From Lachnospiraceae bacterium (GTDB lineage Bacteria; Bacillota; Clostridia; Lachnospirales; Lachnospiraceae), in NCBI GenBank assembly GCA_022792885.1, contig JAAWBX010000022.1:1-64000 (forward strand): DNA of 64,000 bases, in the 5' to 3' direction. Shown one piece after another: positions 52,680-60,759 of the stretch. How positions within the stretch are numbered: the first letter of the stretch is position 1; each line of letters opens with the position of its first letter. The position numbers were made by a program, and so were the translations under genes. Below the pieces are notes generated by a model, which had not been told where the DNA came from, made no database searches, and was given only the letters and a program-made list of their open reading frames with translations.

Positions 52680-52985
52680 TTACACTTCCAGACGAATCCG
52701 GATCTGTTCCGCCAGTCCCGCATCCGTCACAGCCGCACAAGCCCTGGATTCCCGGCCCAATGCATGCCCCAGTTCTGCCTTGCTGCTATAAAAATACAAA
52801 GGGACTCCATAATATGCACACATATTCCGAAACGCATTTTTGGTATTTTCCGAAGAATCTCCGGCCATAACCACACAGGCGGCGCGGCCGCCCTTGACCG
52901 CACGTTCCGTGCAAAAACCGCCGCACTCGATCCGGCCGGCCCGGTTAGCCAGCCCGAGCATCGCCAATACTTTATCGGGTTTCAA
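52680..52985 (-). CDS. ylxQ: L7Ae-like ribosomal protein (YlxQ)
   Basis: About 101 residues from TTG 52985, which has GGAGGAG 10 bases upstream and overlaps ylxR by 14 bases; ATG 53015 is an alternative adding ten residues. L7Ae/L30e fold: KVLAMLGLANRAGRIECGGF, KGGRAACVVMAGDSSENTKN and GVPLYFYSSKAELGHALGRES. It binds K-turn RNA. Usual position between ylxR and infB. Confidence 0.88.
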   Translation of the reverse strand: MKPDKVLAMLGLANRAGRIECGGFCTERAVKGGRAACVVMAGDSSENTKNAFRNMCAYYGVPLYFYSSKAELGHALGRESRACAAVTDAGLAEQIRIRLEV

Positions 52986-53250
52986 GTTTCGCCATCTCCT
53001 CCCTGAGCTGTTCATACACTTCCTCCGGGACGGAACATTTCAAAGAACGCTCCAGCCCTTTCGTCCGGATCGCTTTTTCCAAACATTCCGAAGAAAAACA
53101 AAGATAGGCTCCTCTGCCGTTCTTTTTTCCCGTCGCATCAATCAAAATCTCACCCTCGTCCGTTTTCAGGACCCGTATCAGGCTTTTTTTCTCTTTCATC
53201 CCGCCGCATCCGGTACATTGCCTCATCGGTATCTTTTTTTTCCCCGCCAT
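52972..53250 (-). CDS. ylxR: YlxR family RNA-binding protein (RnpM)
   Basis: 92 residues with the YlxR fold: MRQCTGCGGMKEKKSLIRVLKTDEGEILIDATGKKNGRGAYLCFSSECLEKAIRTKGLERSLKCSV. Cysteines in CTGCGG and CFSSEC are standard. YlxR homologues (RnpM) modulate RNase P RNA. Overlaps ylxQ by 14 bases and follows nusA after 40. Confidence 0.93.
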   Translation of the reverse strand: MAGKKKIPMRQCTGCGGMKEKKSLIRVLKTDEGEILIDATGKKNGRGAYLCFSSECLEKAIRTKGLERSLKCSVPEEVYEQLREEMAKLETR

Positions 53251-53290
53251 CCGTCACACTCCGTTCCGCCGTCTTTCGCTTCTTTTGTTT

Positions 53291-54439
53291 TTATTCCTCA
53301 TCAAGGTCTTCCGGTTCTTCCTCCTCGTAGTTCCCATACTCGCCGAAATCATCGTATTCGCCGTTCATTCCCTCGTCATAACCGATCTCATCCAGAAGGC
53401 CGGACTCCCTCGCCTGACTCTCGCTCTTAATATCAATCTTAAAACCGGTCAGGCGGGCCGCCAGCCTGGCATTCTGCCCTTCCTTTCCGATCGCCAGGGA
53501 TAACTGATAATCCGGAACGATCACCTGCGCGGTCCGGTCCTCGTCATCCGCGATCACACAGATCACCTTCGCCGGACTCAGGGCGTTCTCAATCAAAAGT
53601 GCCGAATTGTCGCTCCAGGGGATGATATCGATCTTCTCCCCGCGCAGCTCATTGACAATCGCGTTGACTCTGGCTCCGTTCACGCCAACGCAGGCTCCGA
53701 TCGGATCCACATTCGGATCGTTGGAATACACCGCCATCTTTGTGCGGCTTCCGGCCTCCCTGGAAATGCTCTTAATCTCCACAATCCCGTCTTTCACCTC
53801 GGTAACCTCGGCCTCAAACAGCCGCTTTACCAGTTCCGGGTGCGTTCTGGATACCAGAATCCTGGGACCCTTCGTCGTATCGCGGACCTCCAGAATATAA
53901 ACTTTCACACGCTCTGTCGGCTGAAAACTTTCACTGCGGATCTGCTCGTTCTCATTTAATATCGCGTCGGCTTTGCCCAGATTGATGCTCACATTCTTAC
54001 CGATATAACGCTGTACAATGCCGGTAACCACTTCTTTTTCCTTGGCATAATAGTGATCGTAAAGGACCTTTCTTTCTTCCTCCCGGATCTTTTGAAGAAT
54101 CACGTTTTTCGCGTTCTGCGTTGCGATCCGCCCAAATTCCCGGGACTTGATCTCGATCCGGACCAGATCGCCCAGCACATAACGGGGATCAATCTCTCTG
54201 GCCTCCTCCGTGCTGATCTGCATGATAGGATCCTCAACCTCTTCCACAACCTCTTTCTCCGCATACACCTGAAAATCGCAGGTTTCCCGGTCCACAACCG
54301 CTTTCATATTATCCGATTTTCCGAAATGCGCCTTGCACGCGGTCAAAAGAGAATTTTCAATCGCCTCCAGCAAGACTTCCTTACTGATATCTTTCTCTTT
54401 CTCAAGCGTATCCAGCGCTTCCATCAATTCCTTGTTCAT
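53291..54439 (-). CDS. nusA: Transcription termination/antitermination factor NusA
   Basis: 382 residues. N-terminal domain binding RNA polymerase (MEALDTLEKEKDISKEVLLEAIENSLLTA), S1 (KEVVTGIVQRYIGKNVSINLGKADAIL near 132), KH1 (DPNVDPIGACVGVNGARVNAIVNELRGEKIDII near 232) and KH2 (LSLAIGKEGQNARLAARLTGFKIDI near 315), then an acidic tail (NYEEEEPEDLDEE). The proteobacterial acidic repeats are absent, as usual for Firmicutes. AGGAGG precedes ATG. Confidence 0.96.
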   Translation of the reverse strand: MNKELMEALDTLEKEKDISKEVLLEAIENSLLTACKAHFGKSDNMKAVVDRETCDFQVYAEKEVVEEVEDPIMQISTEEAREIDPRYVLGDLVRIEIKSREFGRIATQNAKNVILQKIREEERKVLYDHYYAKEKEVVTGIVQRYIGKNVSINLGKADAILNENEQIRSESFQPTERVKVYILEVRDTTKGPRILVSRTHPELVKRLFEAEVTEVKDGIVEIKSISREAGSRTKMAVYSNDPNVDPIGACVGVNGARVNAIVNELRGEKIDIIPWSDNSALLIENALSPAKVICVIADDEDRTAQVIVPDYQLSLAIGKEGQNARLAARLTGFKIDIKSESQARESGLLDEIGYDEGMNGEYDDFGEYGNYEEEEPEDLDEE

Positions 54440-54460
54440 TTTTCTCTTATCCTCCTGCTT

Positions 54461-54925
54461 CTAAAACGTAAAGGCAAGCCGAATCAACGCGATCTGCTCC
54501 TTCGGAATCGTCTTTTCTTCGCCCTCTATCTCAATCGTAACTTCATTCTTATTAAAAGTTTTTAAAATTCCGGTATATTCTTTTTCATGATCCAGAGGTT
54601 TATAAAGCCGAACCTCCACTTCCTTCCCGATGCTTCTCGTAAAATCTTTTTCCTTCTTCAAAGGGCGCCCTAGCCCCGGCGAACTGACTTCCAGAATATA
54701 GCTGTCCGCAATAAAATCCTCCTCGTCCAGCCTGTCACTCAGAGCGCGGCTGACCCGTTCGCAATCGTCCACGGTAATCCCCTTTTCTTTATCCACATAG
54801 ACCCTCAGATAAAAAACTCCGCCTTCCTTTACATATTCCACATCTACCAGCTCAAACCGGTTCTCCTCGACGATCGGTAAAACCAGTTCTTCCGTGCGCT
54901 TCTCAAGTTCTTCCCGCTTTGTCAT
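54461..54925 (-). CDS. rimP: Ribosome maturation factor RimP
   Basis: 154 residues from ATG 54925 (AAAGGCAGG upstream). ELVDVEYVKEGGVFYLRVYVDKEKGITVDDCERVSRALSDRLDEED and YILEVSSPGLGRPLKKEKDF are the RimP signatures. First gene of the rimP-nusA-ylxR-ylxQ-infB-rbfA-nrnA-truB-ribF operon. Leader contains a hairpin at 54976-55000; promoter candidate at 55028-55056. Confidence 0.94.
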   Translation of the reverse strand: MTKREELEKRTEELVLPIVEENRFELVDVEYVKEGGVFYLRVYVDKEKGITVDDCERVSRALSDRLDEEDFIADSYILEVSSPGLGRPLKKEKDFTRSIGKEVEVRLYKPLDHEKEYTGILKTFNKNEVTIEIEGEEKTIPKEQIALIRLAFTF

Positions 54926-54975
54926 GCCATACCTGCCTTTCGGATTCACGTTCGTCCCTTTGCGGACAAATAGAA

Positions 54976-55000
54976 AGAGTGGACTCTGTTCGTCCACTCT
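54976..55000 (-). terminator. Hairpin between the M20 gene and rimP
   Basis: Perfect 9-bp stem AGAGTGGAC / GTCCACTCT with a 7-base loop, followed on the minus strand by TTCTATTTG. It may end transcripts of the upstream M20 gene or, since the rimP promoter candidate lies upstream of it, be a leader attenuator. Confidence 0.5.
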
Positions 55001-55027
55001 TCATACTGTCATCATTATTTCTTTATA

Positions 55028-55056
55028 ACGATACCACAATACCTCTTAAAATGCAA
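55028..55056 (-). promoter_or_regulatory. Promoter candidate for the rimP-nusA-infB operon
   Basis: Minus strand TTGCAT, 17-base spacer, TATCGT, about 100 bases before rimP. Moderate match only. Confidence 0.4.
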
Positions 55057-55093
55057 GGTTTTTTTCACAAAATCTGAAATCGGAACCCGTTTC

Positions 55094-56260
55094 CTACCGA
55101 TTCAAAAAGTCTACCGCAAACTGCGCGTAGATGGCGGCGCTCTGGATCAACGCCGACTCGTCCATCTTGAAATGTCCGTCATGATTCGGATAAACCGCCC
55201 CGACCTCCGGGTTCCGAACTCCCATGAAAGCCTGCACGCCGGGAACTTCGTTCATAAAGAAACAGAAATCTTCCCCGCCGGTAATCTTCCCGAATTCCTG
55301 AACTTTATCCCCGCCGACGATCTTTTCCGCCGCCTTCGCGGCGACCTCCGCCAGATCAGGATCATTTACAACCGGAGTGGTCAGATCCACAAAGTCCAGT
55401 TCCACCGTCGCCCGGTAGGCCGCCGCCGTATCCGTCGCGATCCGGGTGATAATCTCAGGTAATTTTACGAATATTTCCTTATCAAAAGTACGGGTCGTTC
55501 CTTCGATCCGGCCGCTCCCCGCAATCACGTTCCAGCGGGTACCGACTTCCATCTTCCCTACGGTCACAACCACAGGCTCCATCGGATTCATCTCGCGGCT
55601 CACGATCGACTGCAGATTATTCACGATGGCCGAGGCCACAACCGCAACGTCGATACCCTCGTGAGGCGCGGAACCATGCCCGCTCTTCCCCTTGATCGTA
55701 ATACCGAACATACCGGCCGACGCCATTCTCGGACCGGGCTGGCAGTTATAGACGCCGGCGTCCACGGTTGCCCATACATGGCAGGAATAGCACGCGTTCA
55801 CGCCCTCCAAAGCTCCGTCCGCAATCATCGCCTTACAGCCCTTCGCCACTTCCTCGCCGGGCTGAAACGCCAGTTTCACCGTACCGGCCAGTTCGTCTTC
55901 CATATCTTTTAAAATCCGGGCCGCCGTCAGCAGCGAAGCAATATGGGCGTCATGGCCGCAGGCATGCATCATGCCCTCATACTTCGAGCAAAACTCATAT
56001 CCCGTCTCCTCCTTCACCGTAAGACCGTCCATATCCGCGCGCAGCAGGACACATTTACCGGGCTTCTTGCCGCCGATCGTCGCCAGCACGCCGGTCTCGC
56101 CGCCGCAGGGACGCCAGGAAACTCCCATCTTATCCAGTTCTTCCTTCACCTTCGCGCTGGTCTCATACTCCTCCATACTCACTTCCGGGATCTGATGAAA
56201 CGCCCTCCTCTGCTCCACTACATAATCGGCATACTTCGCCGCCGTCTCTTTCACCGTCAT
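55094..56260 (-). CDS. M20 family amidohydrolase
   Basis: 388 residues of the M20D type. RRAFHQIPEVSMEEYET near residue 18, CVLLRADMDGL near 70, metal site MMHACGHDAHIASLL near 96-110, FQPGEEVAKGCKAM near 132 with catalytic Glu pair, KSGHGSAPHEG near 193, and NHDGHFKMDE near 362. Such enzymes hydrolyse N-acyl amino acids, aminobenzoyl-glutamate, indole conjugates and the like. It has its own promoter (56331-56359) overlapping the tail of the next M20 gene region. The C-terminus YAQFAVDFLNR is nearly the same as in the neighbour, showing tandem duplication. Confidence 0.92.
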   Translation of the reverse strand: MTVKETAAKYADYVVEQRRAFHQIPEVSMEEYETSAKVKEELDKMGVSWRPCGGETGVLATIGGKKPGKCVLLRADMDGLTVKEETGYEFCSKYEGMMHACGHDAHIASLLTAARILKDMEDELAGTVKLAFQPGEEVAKGCKAMIADGALEGVNACYSCHVWATVDAGVYNCQPGPRMASAGMFGITIKGKSGHGSAPHEGIDVAVVASAIVNNLQSIVSREMNPMEPVVVTVGKMEVGTRWNVIAGSGRIEGTTRTFDKEIFVKLPEIITRIATDTAAAYRATVELDFVDLTTPVVNDPDLAEVAAKAAEKIVGGDKVQEFGKITGGEDFCFFMNEVPGVQAFMGVRNPEVGAVYPNHDGHFKMDESALIQSAAIYAQFAVDFLNR

Positions 56261-56330
56261 GGTTTTCTCTCCTTTTCCTTTTCAGGTATTCTTTATTGGT
56301 TCGCCAAACCGCGATATCATCCTTTTATAA

Positions 56331-56359
56331 AGTATAATTCCAAACTTTTCGCTTGTTAA
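56331..56359 (-). promoter_or_regulatory. Promoter for the M20 gene at 55094-56260
   Basis: Minus strand TTAACA, 17-base spacer, TATACT, 71 bases before the ATG. Confidence 0.6.
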
Positions 56360-56364
56360 TCCGT

Positions 56365-57549
56365 CTAGTTTCCCGCTTTCCGGTCCAGAAAGTCCACTGC
56401 GAACTGCGCATAAACCGCGGCGCCCATCTTCAGCGAATCTTCATCCACATTATAATGATCGTTATGATTGCCGTAAATCGTTCCTTTCGCTTCGTTGCGG
56501 CTTCCGATATAACCGAATACCGCCGGCGCCTTCGCCGCCAGATAAGAGAAATCCTCTCCGCCCATCATCTGCGGCAGCGGAGCCAGCGTCTCTTCACCGT
56601 AGAGTTTGCTCACGGCTCCCTGCGCGATTCGAACCAGATCTTCATGTTCGTTATATAAAGGTTCAAAATGATATTCGATCTCAAAATCCGCCGTACAGCC
56701 GTAAGCTTTCGCCGTATCCTGAATCATCTGACGCAGTTCTTTCTCAATCCTGGCCCGCAGTTCCCTGGAAAACGTCCGCATGGTGCCGGTCAGCTCTACT
56801 TCGTCCGCGATGATATTAAAATTCTTACCGCCATGAATCGTACAGAAGCTGATTACCAGCGGATTCAAAGGGTCGTTGCGGCGGCTGACGTAAGTCTGCA
56901 CATTCATCAAAATGGCCGCCGCCGCGATCAGAGCGTCATGGCCCAGGTGCGGCGAACTTCCGCCGTGAGAAGACAAACCATGGACCCGCATCGTCAAAGT
57001 ATCCGCGCAGGCCATCCGGGGGCCGGACTGAAAATTCACGCGGTCCGAATTTAAAGCATGCCAGATGTGCATCCCCATTACGGCATCCACACCATCCATA
57101 CATCCGTTCTTCGCGTAATACTCCGCGCCGTGACAGCTCTCCTCCGCCGCCTGGAAGATAAACTTCACCGTTCCCTTCCATTCATTCTTACACTCCGTCA
57201 GGATCTTCGCCGCTCCCAAAAGCATTGCCATGTGACTGTCATGGCCGCAGGCGTGCATCCTTCCTTCCACTTCCGAAGCAAAAGGAAGCTCCGTCGCCTC
57301 CTTCACCGGCAGCGCGTCGATGTCGGCCCGAAGCATCACGGTAGGACCCGGCTTTCCTCCCTTTAAAATCCCGATACAACCATAGTAATCCGGGAATGTG
57401 ACGACCTCCATTCCCATATCTTTCAATTCTTTCACAAGCGTGGCCGTCGTTTCTTTTTCTTCAAAACTGAGCTCCGGATGGCAGTGAAAATACCTCCTTT
57501 TCTCAATAATATAATTCTCGTACTTCTCGGCTAATTCTTTGATACCCAT
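56365..57549 (-). CDS. M20 family amidohydrolase, tandem paralogue
   Basis: 394 residues from ATG 57549 (AAGGAG upstream). RRYFHCHPELSFEEKET near residue 18, VMLRADIDALPVKEA near 70, metal site MHACGHDSHMAMLL near 98-110, FQAAEESCHGAEYY near 135 with the Glu pair, LSSHGGSSPHLGHDAL near 200 and NHNDHYNVDED near 370. Clear paralogue of the enzyme at 55094; the active-site loops differ (AAEESCHG against PGEEVAKG), so substrates probably differ. It lies next to a transporter gene upstream, across a terminator. Cytoplasmic; no signal peptide. Confidence 0.92.
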   Translation of the reverse strand: MGIKELAEKYENYIIEKRRYFHCHPELSFEEKETTATLVKELKDMGMEVVTFPDYYGCIGILKGGKPGPTVMLRADIDALPVKEATELPFASEVEGRMHACGHDSHMAMLLGAAKILTECKNEWKGTVKFIFQAAEESCHGAEYYAKNGCMDGVDAVMGMHIWHALNSDRVNFQSGPRMACADTLTMRVHGLSSHGGSSPHLGHDALIAAAAILMNVQTYVSRRNDPLNPLVISFCTIHGGKNFNIIADEVELTGTMRTFSRELRARIEKELRQMIQDTAKAYGCTADFEIEYHFEPLYNEHEDLVRIAQGAVSKLYGEETLAPLPQMMGGEDFSYLAAKAPAVFGYIGSRNEAKGTIYGNHNDHYNVDEDSLKMGAAVYAQFAVDFLDRKAGN

Positions 57550-57633
57550 AAAATCCAATTCTCCTTTCCGATAAATAGGCGGACGAAAACCGCATAGCAA
57601 TTCATCCTTTCTTCTATTATGACACATCCCGTG

Positions 57634-57663
57634 AAAAAAGGGAACCGATTTTCATCGATTCCC
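57634..57663 (-). terminator. Terminator of the transporter gene
   Basis: 10-bp stem GGGAACCGAT / ATCGATTCCC with one wobble, followed by TTTTTTC on the minus strand. It is 21 bases past the transporter stop. Confidence 0.75.
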
Positions 57664-57684
57664 TCTTAAAAATCTTATGTAATT

Positions 57685-58905
57685 TTATTTATACATACTG
57701 GTGAAGGCGCCTGCAATAAGAACGGAGGTAATGGTAACGGTTGTGAAACCACCTACGATCATCTGCGGGAACATCGAATCCATCAGGAAATCAAACTCTT
57801 CCGGCGTCTCAGCCAGAGCCTTACAGGACTCCTCCGTAATGATCGCGTTCGGCGGGAAGCCGTACAGAGCGGTCAAAGCCGTAGCAAAAGCCATCGGGAA
57901 GTTCATCTTCAGGATCTTGGCGGCAACAAAGCAGAACAGAGCCATACCGGCAACACCAATGATGATCAGTTCGATCATCGGCATAATAACCTGACCCAGC
58001 ATAGCGGGCGTCGCTCTCTTCAAACCGTCGAAGATGAAGATCATCAGAGTGAACATAACCAGACCGTAAGACTTTGCTTTGTTCAGGATATCCTTATCCA
58101 GGAACCCGATCTCGGTCAGGATAATGGCAATTACCAGAGCCCAGATCGCGGCGCTGAGTCCGGTCAGCGCGCCCAGCTGATTCGCGATATAGGACGAGAA
58201 CATAATCTTCATTAACATCAAAGCCACGCTGTTGAACTTGGCAGGGACCGGCGGAATCAGCTTCTTCTTCTCGACAGCGCCTTCCTCTACCAGATTGCCG
58301 TTATCGGCATCCATCGTACCGGCCTTCGCTTTCGCCTGAATCTCACCCGCACGGAACTTCTTCAGAAGCGCGCGGCCTTCGATCTTCAGCATAACAGCCG
58401 TAAGCGGATATCCGGCAAAGCCCTGCATACAATACATAACGATGGCAAAAACAGCCTCGGTCTCCAGACCGGCTTCCTGAGCTGCGGTCATCATGGTCGT
58501 CGCCGCCACGATACCACCGGTCAGCGGCGGAAGTCCGGCTACCACGTAGTTCCAGCCGATCAACGGAACGCAGATTACCAGACCGAACAGGCACATACCG
58601 GCCAGACCGGCCAGGCAGACCACTACGACCTTCCACTGTTCCAGAAGCTGCTTAATGCTGATAACCGTACCCATATGGGTCAGGCACAGGAACATGGCCG
58701 CGTTACCACCAAACGGAAGGATAAGCGAAAGGGTTCCGATATCCTGCGGGAAGAACGTCCAATAGCCAACCAGGAATACGATCGCGGTAATAAATACCGA
58801 CGGGATCCAGGCCTTGGAAAGCGTGCTTACCAACTCACCAATGTAGGTGGCCGTCGCACAGAGGAAGAAGCAGAGAACCCAACTTCCTGCGATAAACTCC
58901 ATCAT
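57685..58905 (-). CDS. Polytopic membrane transporter, family uncertain (GltS-like)
   Basis: 406 residues with about 10-11 membrane helices and a charged cytoplasmic loop near 175-215 (KAKAGTMDADNGNLVEEGAVEKKK). Paired helix-breaking segments LPFGGNAAMFLCLTHMG, LPPLTGGIVAATTMMTAAQEAG and ATALTALYGFPPNAIITEESCK resemble the re-entrant loops of GltS/2-hydroxycarboxylate type ion-coupled carriers. I do not recognise the exact family. Its place before two M20 amidohydrolases suggests it imports their substrate or exports a product. A consensus promoter with an inverted repeat precedes it. Confidence 0.7.
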   Translation of the reverse strand: MMEFIAGSWVLCFFLCATATYIGELVSTLSKAWIPSVFITAIVFLVGYWTFFPQDIGTLSLILPFGGNAAMFLCLTHMGTVISIKQLLEQWKVVVVCLAGLAGMCLFGLVICVPLIGWNYVVAGLPPLTGGIVAATTMMTAAQEAGLETEAVFAIVMYCMQGFAGYPLTAVMLKIEGRALLKKFRAGEIQAKAKAGTMDADNGNLVEEGAVEKKKLIPPVPAKFNSVALMLMKIMFSSYIANQLGALTGLSAAIWALVIAIILTEIGFLDKDILNKAKSYGLVMFTLMIFIFDGLKRATPAMLGQVIMPMIELIIIGVAGMALFCFVAAKILKMNFPMAFATALTALYGFPPNAIITEESCKALAETPEEFDFLMDSMFPQMIVGGFTTVTITSVLIAGAFTSMYK

Positions 58906-59013
58906 ACTACATCTCTCCTTTTCATAATGGATTTTTCGGAAAACTCACAAAACCAACCGTTTTACACACATTACCATGCATATATCTTGCAGCTTCCCGT
59001 AAAAAAGATAAAG

Positions 59014-59036
59014 AGTTTATAAAAAAAATATAAACT
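59014..59036. promoter_or_regulatory. Candidate operator of the transporter gene
   Basis: Perfect inverted repeat AGTTTATA / TATAAACT with a 7-A spacer, placed at the predicted transcription start 7-29 bases after the -10. Confidence 0.5.
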
Positions 59037-59042
59037 GTTGTT

Positions 59043-59071
59043 AGTATAATCTATATGCCAATAGCTGTCAA
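59043..59071 (-). promoter_or_regulatory. Promoter for the transporter gene
   Basis: Minus strand TTGACA, 17-base spacer, TATACT, about 138 bases before the ATG. Confidence 0.8.
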
Positions 59072-59292
59072 GTATTTTTCTTTTATAAATTTTTTTCCTC
59101 CATATCCGCAAAAAAGGTGCCAAAACCTGTCTTTATCCGAAATTTTTCAAAAATTTTTTCGACTTCTCCGCTCCCTGCCAGGTTTACAAAATTCTTTTTT
59201 TCTTTAAAAAAGCTGACATTTTAGATACAAGTCTAAACTGGTCCGTTCCGCTCCGATCTCCACCCGTACTTTAGATTGTATGTTTTCAAAAA
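59072..59292. other. AT-rich intergenic stretch
   Basis: About 220 bases between the transporter promoter and the tRNA terminator. No gene seen. It holds a near-palindrome CGAAATTTTT / AAAAATTTTTTCG around 59140-59163 and TTTAGA / TCTAAA half-sites around 59221-59238, of unknown meaning. Confidence 0.4.
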
Positions 59293-59330
59293 ACAAAAAA
59301 GGCTTCCGGAAAACCGAAAACCTTTTTTAC
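59293..59330 (-). terminator. Terminator of the tRNA-Pro/Glu transcript
   Basis: Stem AAAAAAGGCTTCCGG / CCGAAAACCTTTTTT around an AAAA loop, with CCTTTTTTGTTTTTTG on the minus strand. It lies just after tRNA-Glu. Confidence 0.75.
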
Positions 59331-59336
59331 TCGGGA

Positions 59337-59408
59337 TAGCCTGTAGGGGAATCGAACCCCTGTTTCCGCCGTGAGAGGGCGGCGTCTTAGCCGCTTGACC
59401 AACAGGCC
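59337..59408 (-). tRNA. tRNA-Glu (anticodon CTC)
   Basis: Minus strand cloverleaf: acceptor GGCCTGT/ACAGGCT with a G-U first pair, anticodon loop CTCTCAC in stem CCGCC/GGCGG, T-arm AGGGGTTCGATTCCCCT. CCA is not encoded. Confidence 0.95.
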
Positions 59409-59431
59409 CTATTTCAATAATCGACGTTACA

Positions 59432-59505
59432 TCGAGGCGACAGGATTCGAACCTGCGACCTCCGCGTCCCGAACACGGCGCTCTACCAAACTGAGCCACG
59501 CCTCG
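59432..59505 (-). tRNA. tRNA-Pro (anticodon CGG)
   Basis: Minus strand cloverleaf: acceptor CGAGGCG/CGCCTCG, D-arm GCTCAGTTTGGTAGAGC, anticodon loop TTCGGGA in stem CCGTG/CGCGG, T-arm CGCAGGTTCGAATCCTGTCG. Shares a transcript with tRNA-Glu, 23 bases upstream of it. Confidence 0.95.
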
Positions 59506-59558
59506 CAAGACCTGACAGTGTAAGTCTTTTTCATAGCCGACTCATCACCACCTGACTC

Positions 59559-59587
59559 AGTATATAGCAAAAAACATAAATTGTCAA
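59559..59587 (-). promoter_or_regulatory. Promoter for the tRNA-Pro/Glu pair
   Basis: Minus strand TTGACA, 17-base spacer, TATACT, 53 bases before tRNA-Pro. Confidence 0.8.
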
Positions 59588-59676
59588 CACCTTTTTTCCA
59601 TTTTTCTACATAATATATTTCCGTACCGCCGCTCAAAGCAGACGCGGTCAAAATATGTCCTCCGTCCTCCCGGCCG

Positions 59677-60174
59677 TCACTGCAGATATCGGTGAATCCT
59701 CTTCGCTGCTTCCGCCCCGGCGAACCCGATTAAAATACCGGTCACCGCTCCGCCGATCAACAGCCAGGACAACTGATAAGCCAGCTCCGCCATACCAAGA
59801 ATCCAAGCCGCTACCGCCACCTGGCCGATATTGTGGCAAACGCCTCCCGCCACACTCACGCCGATCAAACTGAATCTTCCGGTCCTCTTTAAAAAAATCA
59901 TAACCGCCGCGCTCAAGATTCCTCCGCCCAAGCTGTACATCATAGGCGAAAATCCGCCGCCAAACGTCAGGGAAACCAGAAGAATCCGTACCATGGACAA
60001 ACAAAAAGCGTCCCTTCCGCCAAACTCGTATAAAGCCGTGACCACAACGATATTCGCCAGCCCGACCTTCATGCCCGGAACCGGAAACACAAAAGGAAAC
60101 AAGGATTCGATATAGCTGAATATAAAAGCCAGAGCAATCAAAAGCCCCAGCCGGGTCATCCGTTTCGTCTCCAT
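59677..60174 (-). CDS. Gx transporter / heptaprenyl diphosphate synthase component I family
   Basis: 165 residues from ATG 60174 (AGGAG upstream; overlaps nothing but lies 10 bases after the NusG-II gene). About five membrane segments: RLGLLIALAFIFSYIESLFPF, GMKVGLANIVVVTALYEFGG near 32-52 with the conserved Gly-rich pattern, LLVSLTFGGGFSPMMYSLGGGILS, and VCHNIGQVAVAAWILG near 112. This family was named for HepT-like subunit I but resembles ECF-type substrate-binding components. In Clostridia it commonly travels with NusG-II, ApbE and Rnf genes. Exact role unknown. Confidence 0.82.
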   Translation of the reverse strand: METKRMTRLGLLIALAFIFSYIESLFPFVFPVPGMKVGLANIVVVTALYEFGGRDAFCLSMVRILLVSLTFGGGFSPMMYSLGGGILSAAVMIFLKRTGRFSLIGVSVAGGVCHNIGQVAVAAWILGMAELAYQLSWLLIGGAVTGILIGFAGAEAAKRIHRYLQ

Positions 60175-60184
60175 CGGCAAACTC

Positions 60185-60580
60185 CTAATGTACCACGTGA
60201 TCCACATCCGCCGTTTCGCCTCCCCGGATCGATACCACCAGTTTATGAGGCAGACAGACGATCGTCTCTCCGTCATAGCAGATCCCGCCGGCATAACTCT
60301 TTACACAGATCTTATCCGGGCAGTTCGCCTCCGTAACATGAGCGCATCCGTCCTTTATCACGAGAAGATTATACCCTTCTTCTTCCGTCTCAATCGGCTG
60401 TTCTATATCTTCCGTTAAAGGAAGCTCGGCAATCACCCGCGCCGCATCCCCGCTTCCGACCCTTACAACGACCACGGCGCCTTCCTGCCTGGTCGCGTAA
60501 CGGTAGGCAACCAGCCCGAACGCAATCACAGCCACGACCAGGATCAGAAGCGTGTCCGCTTTTTTTATCTTCAAATTCAA
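60185..60580 (-). CDS. NusG domain II-containing protein
   Basis: 131 residues: a membrane anchor near residues 9-26 (TLLILVVAVIAFGLVAYRYA) and one extracellular NusG_II-type beta domain with YNLLVIKDGCAHVTEANCPDKICVKSYAGGICYDGETIVCLPHKLVVSI near 68-118. Cysteines in CPDKIC and CLPHK are typical and may be redox or metal related. It is a small lipoprotein-like partner often found with the Gx transporter and Rnf/ApbE genes. Molecular role unknown. Divergent from apbE. Confidence 0.88.
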   Translation of the reverse strand: MNLKIKKADTLLILVVAVIAFGLVAYRYATRQEGAVVVVRVGSGDAARVIAELPLTEDIEQPIETEEEGYNLLVIKDGCAHVTEANCPDKICVKSYAGGICYDGETIVCLPHKLVVSIRGGETADVDHVVH

Positions 60581-60718
60581 ATCCGCTCCTTAATCTGAAA
60601 ACATTTATTTTGTCCCATCATACTATACTCCCCCCGCCTTGTCAATTCCCGCCGCAAAATGCCTGCCGCGCTCTTTCAGGCAATCTCTAAAAAAACGTCG
60701 CACGGACAGCGCTTCTGT

Positions 60719-60727
60719 GATATAATT
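60719..60727 (+). promoter_or_regulatory. Extended -10 promoter for apbE
   Basis: TGATATAAT, an extended -10 hexamer 32 bases before the ATG; the -35 is poor. The AAAAGGAG ribosome site lies at about 60744-60751. Confidence 0.55.
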
Positions 60728-60759
60728 TCGGCAAAGATAAAAAAAGGAGCGATCTTCAC

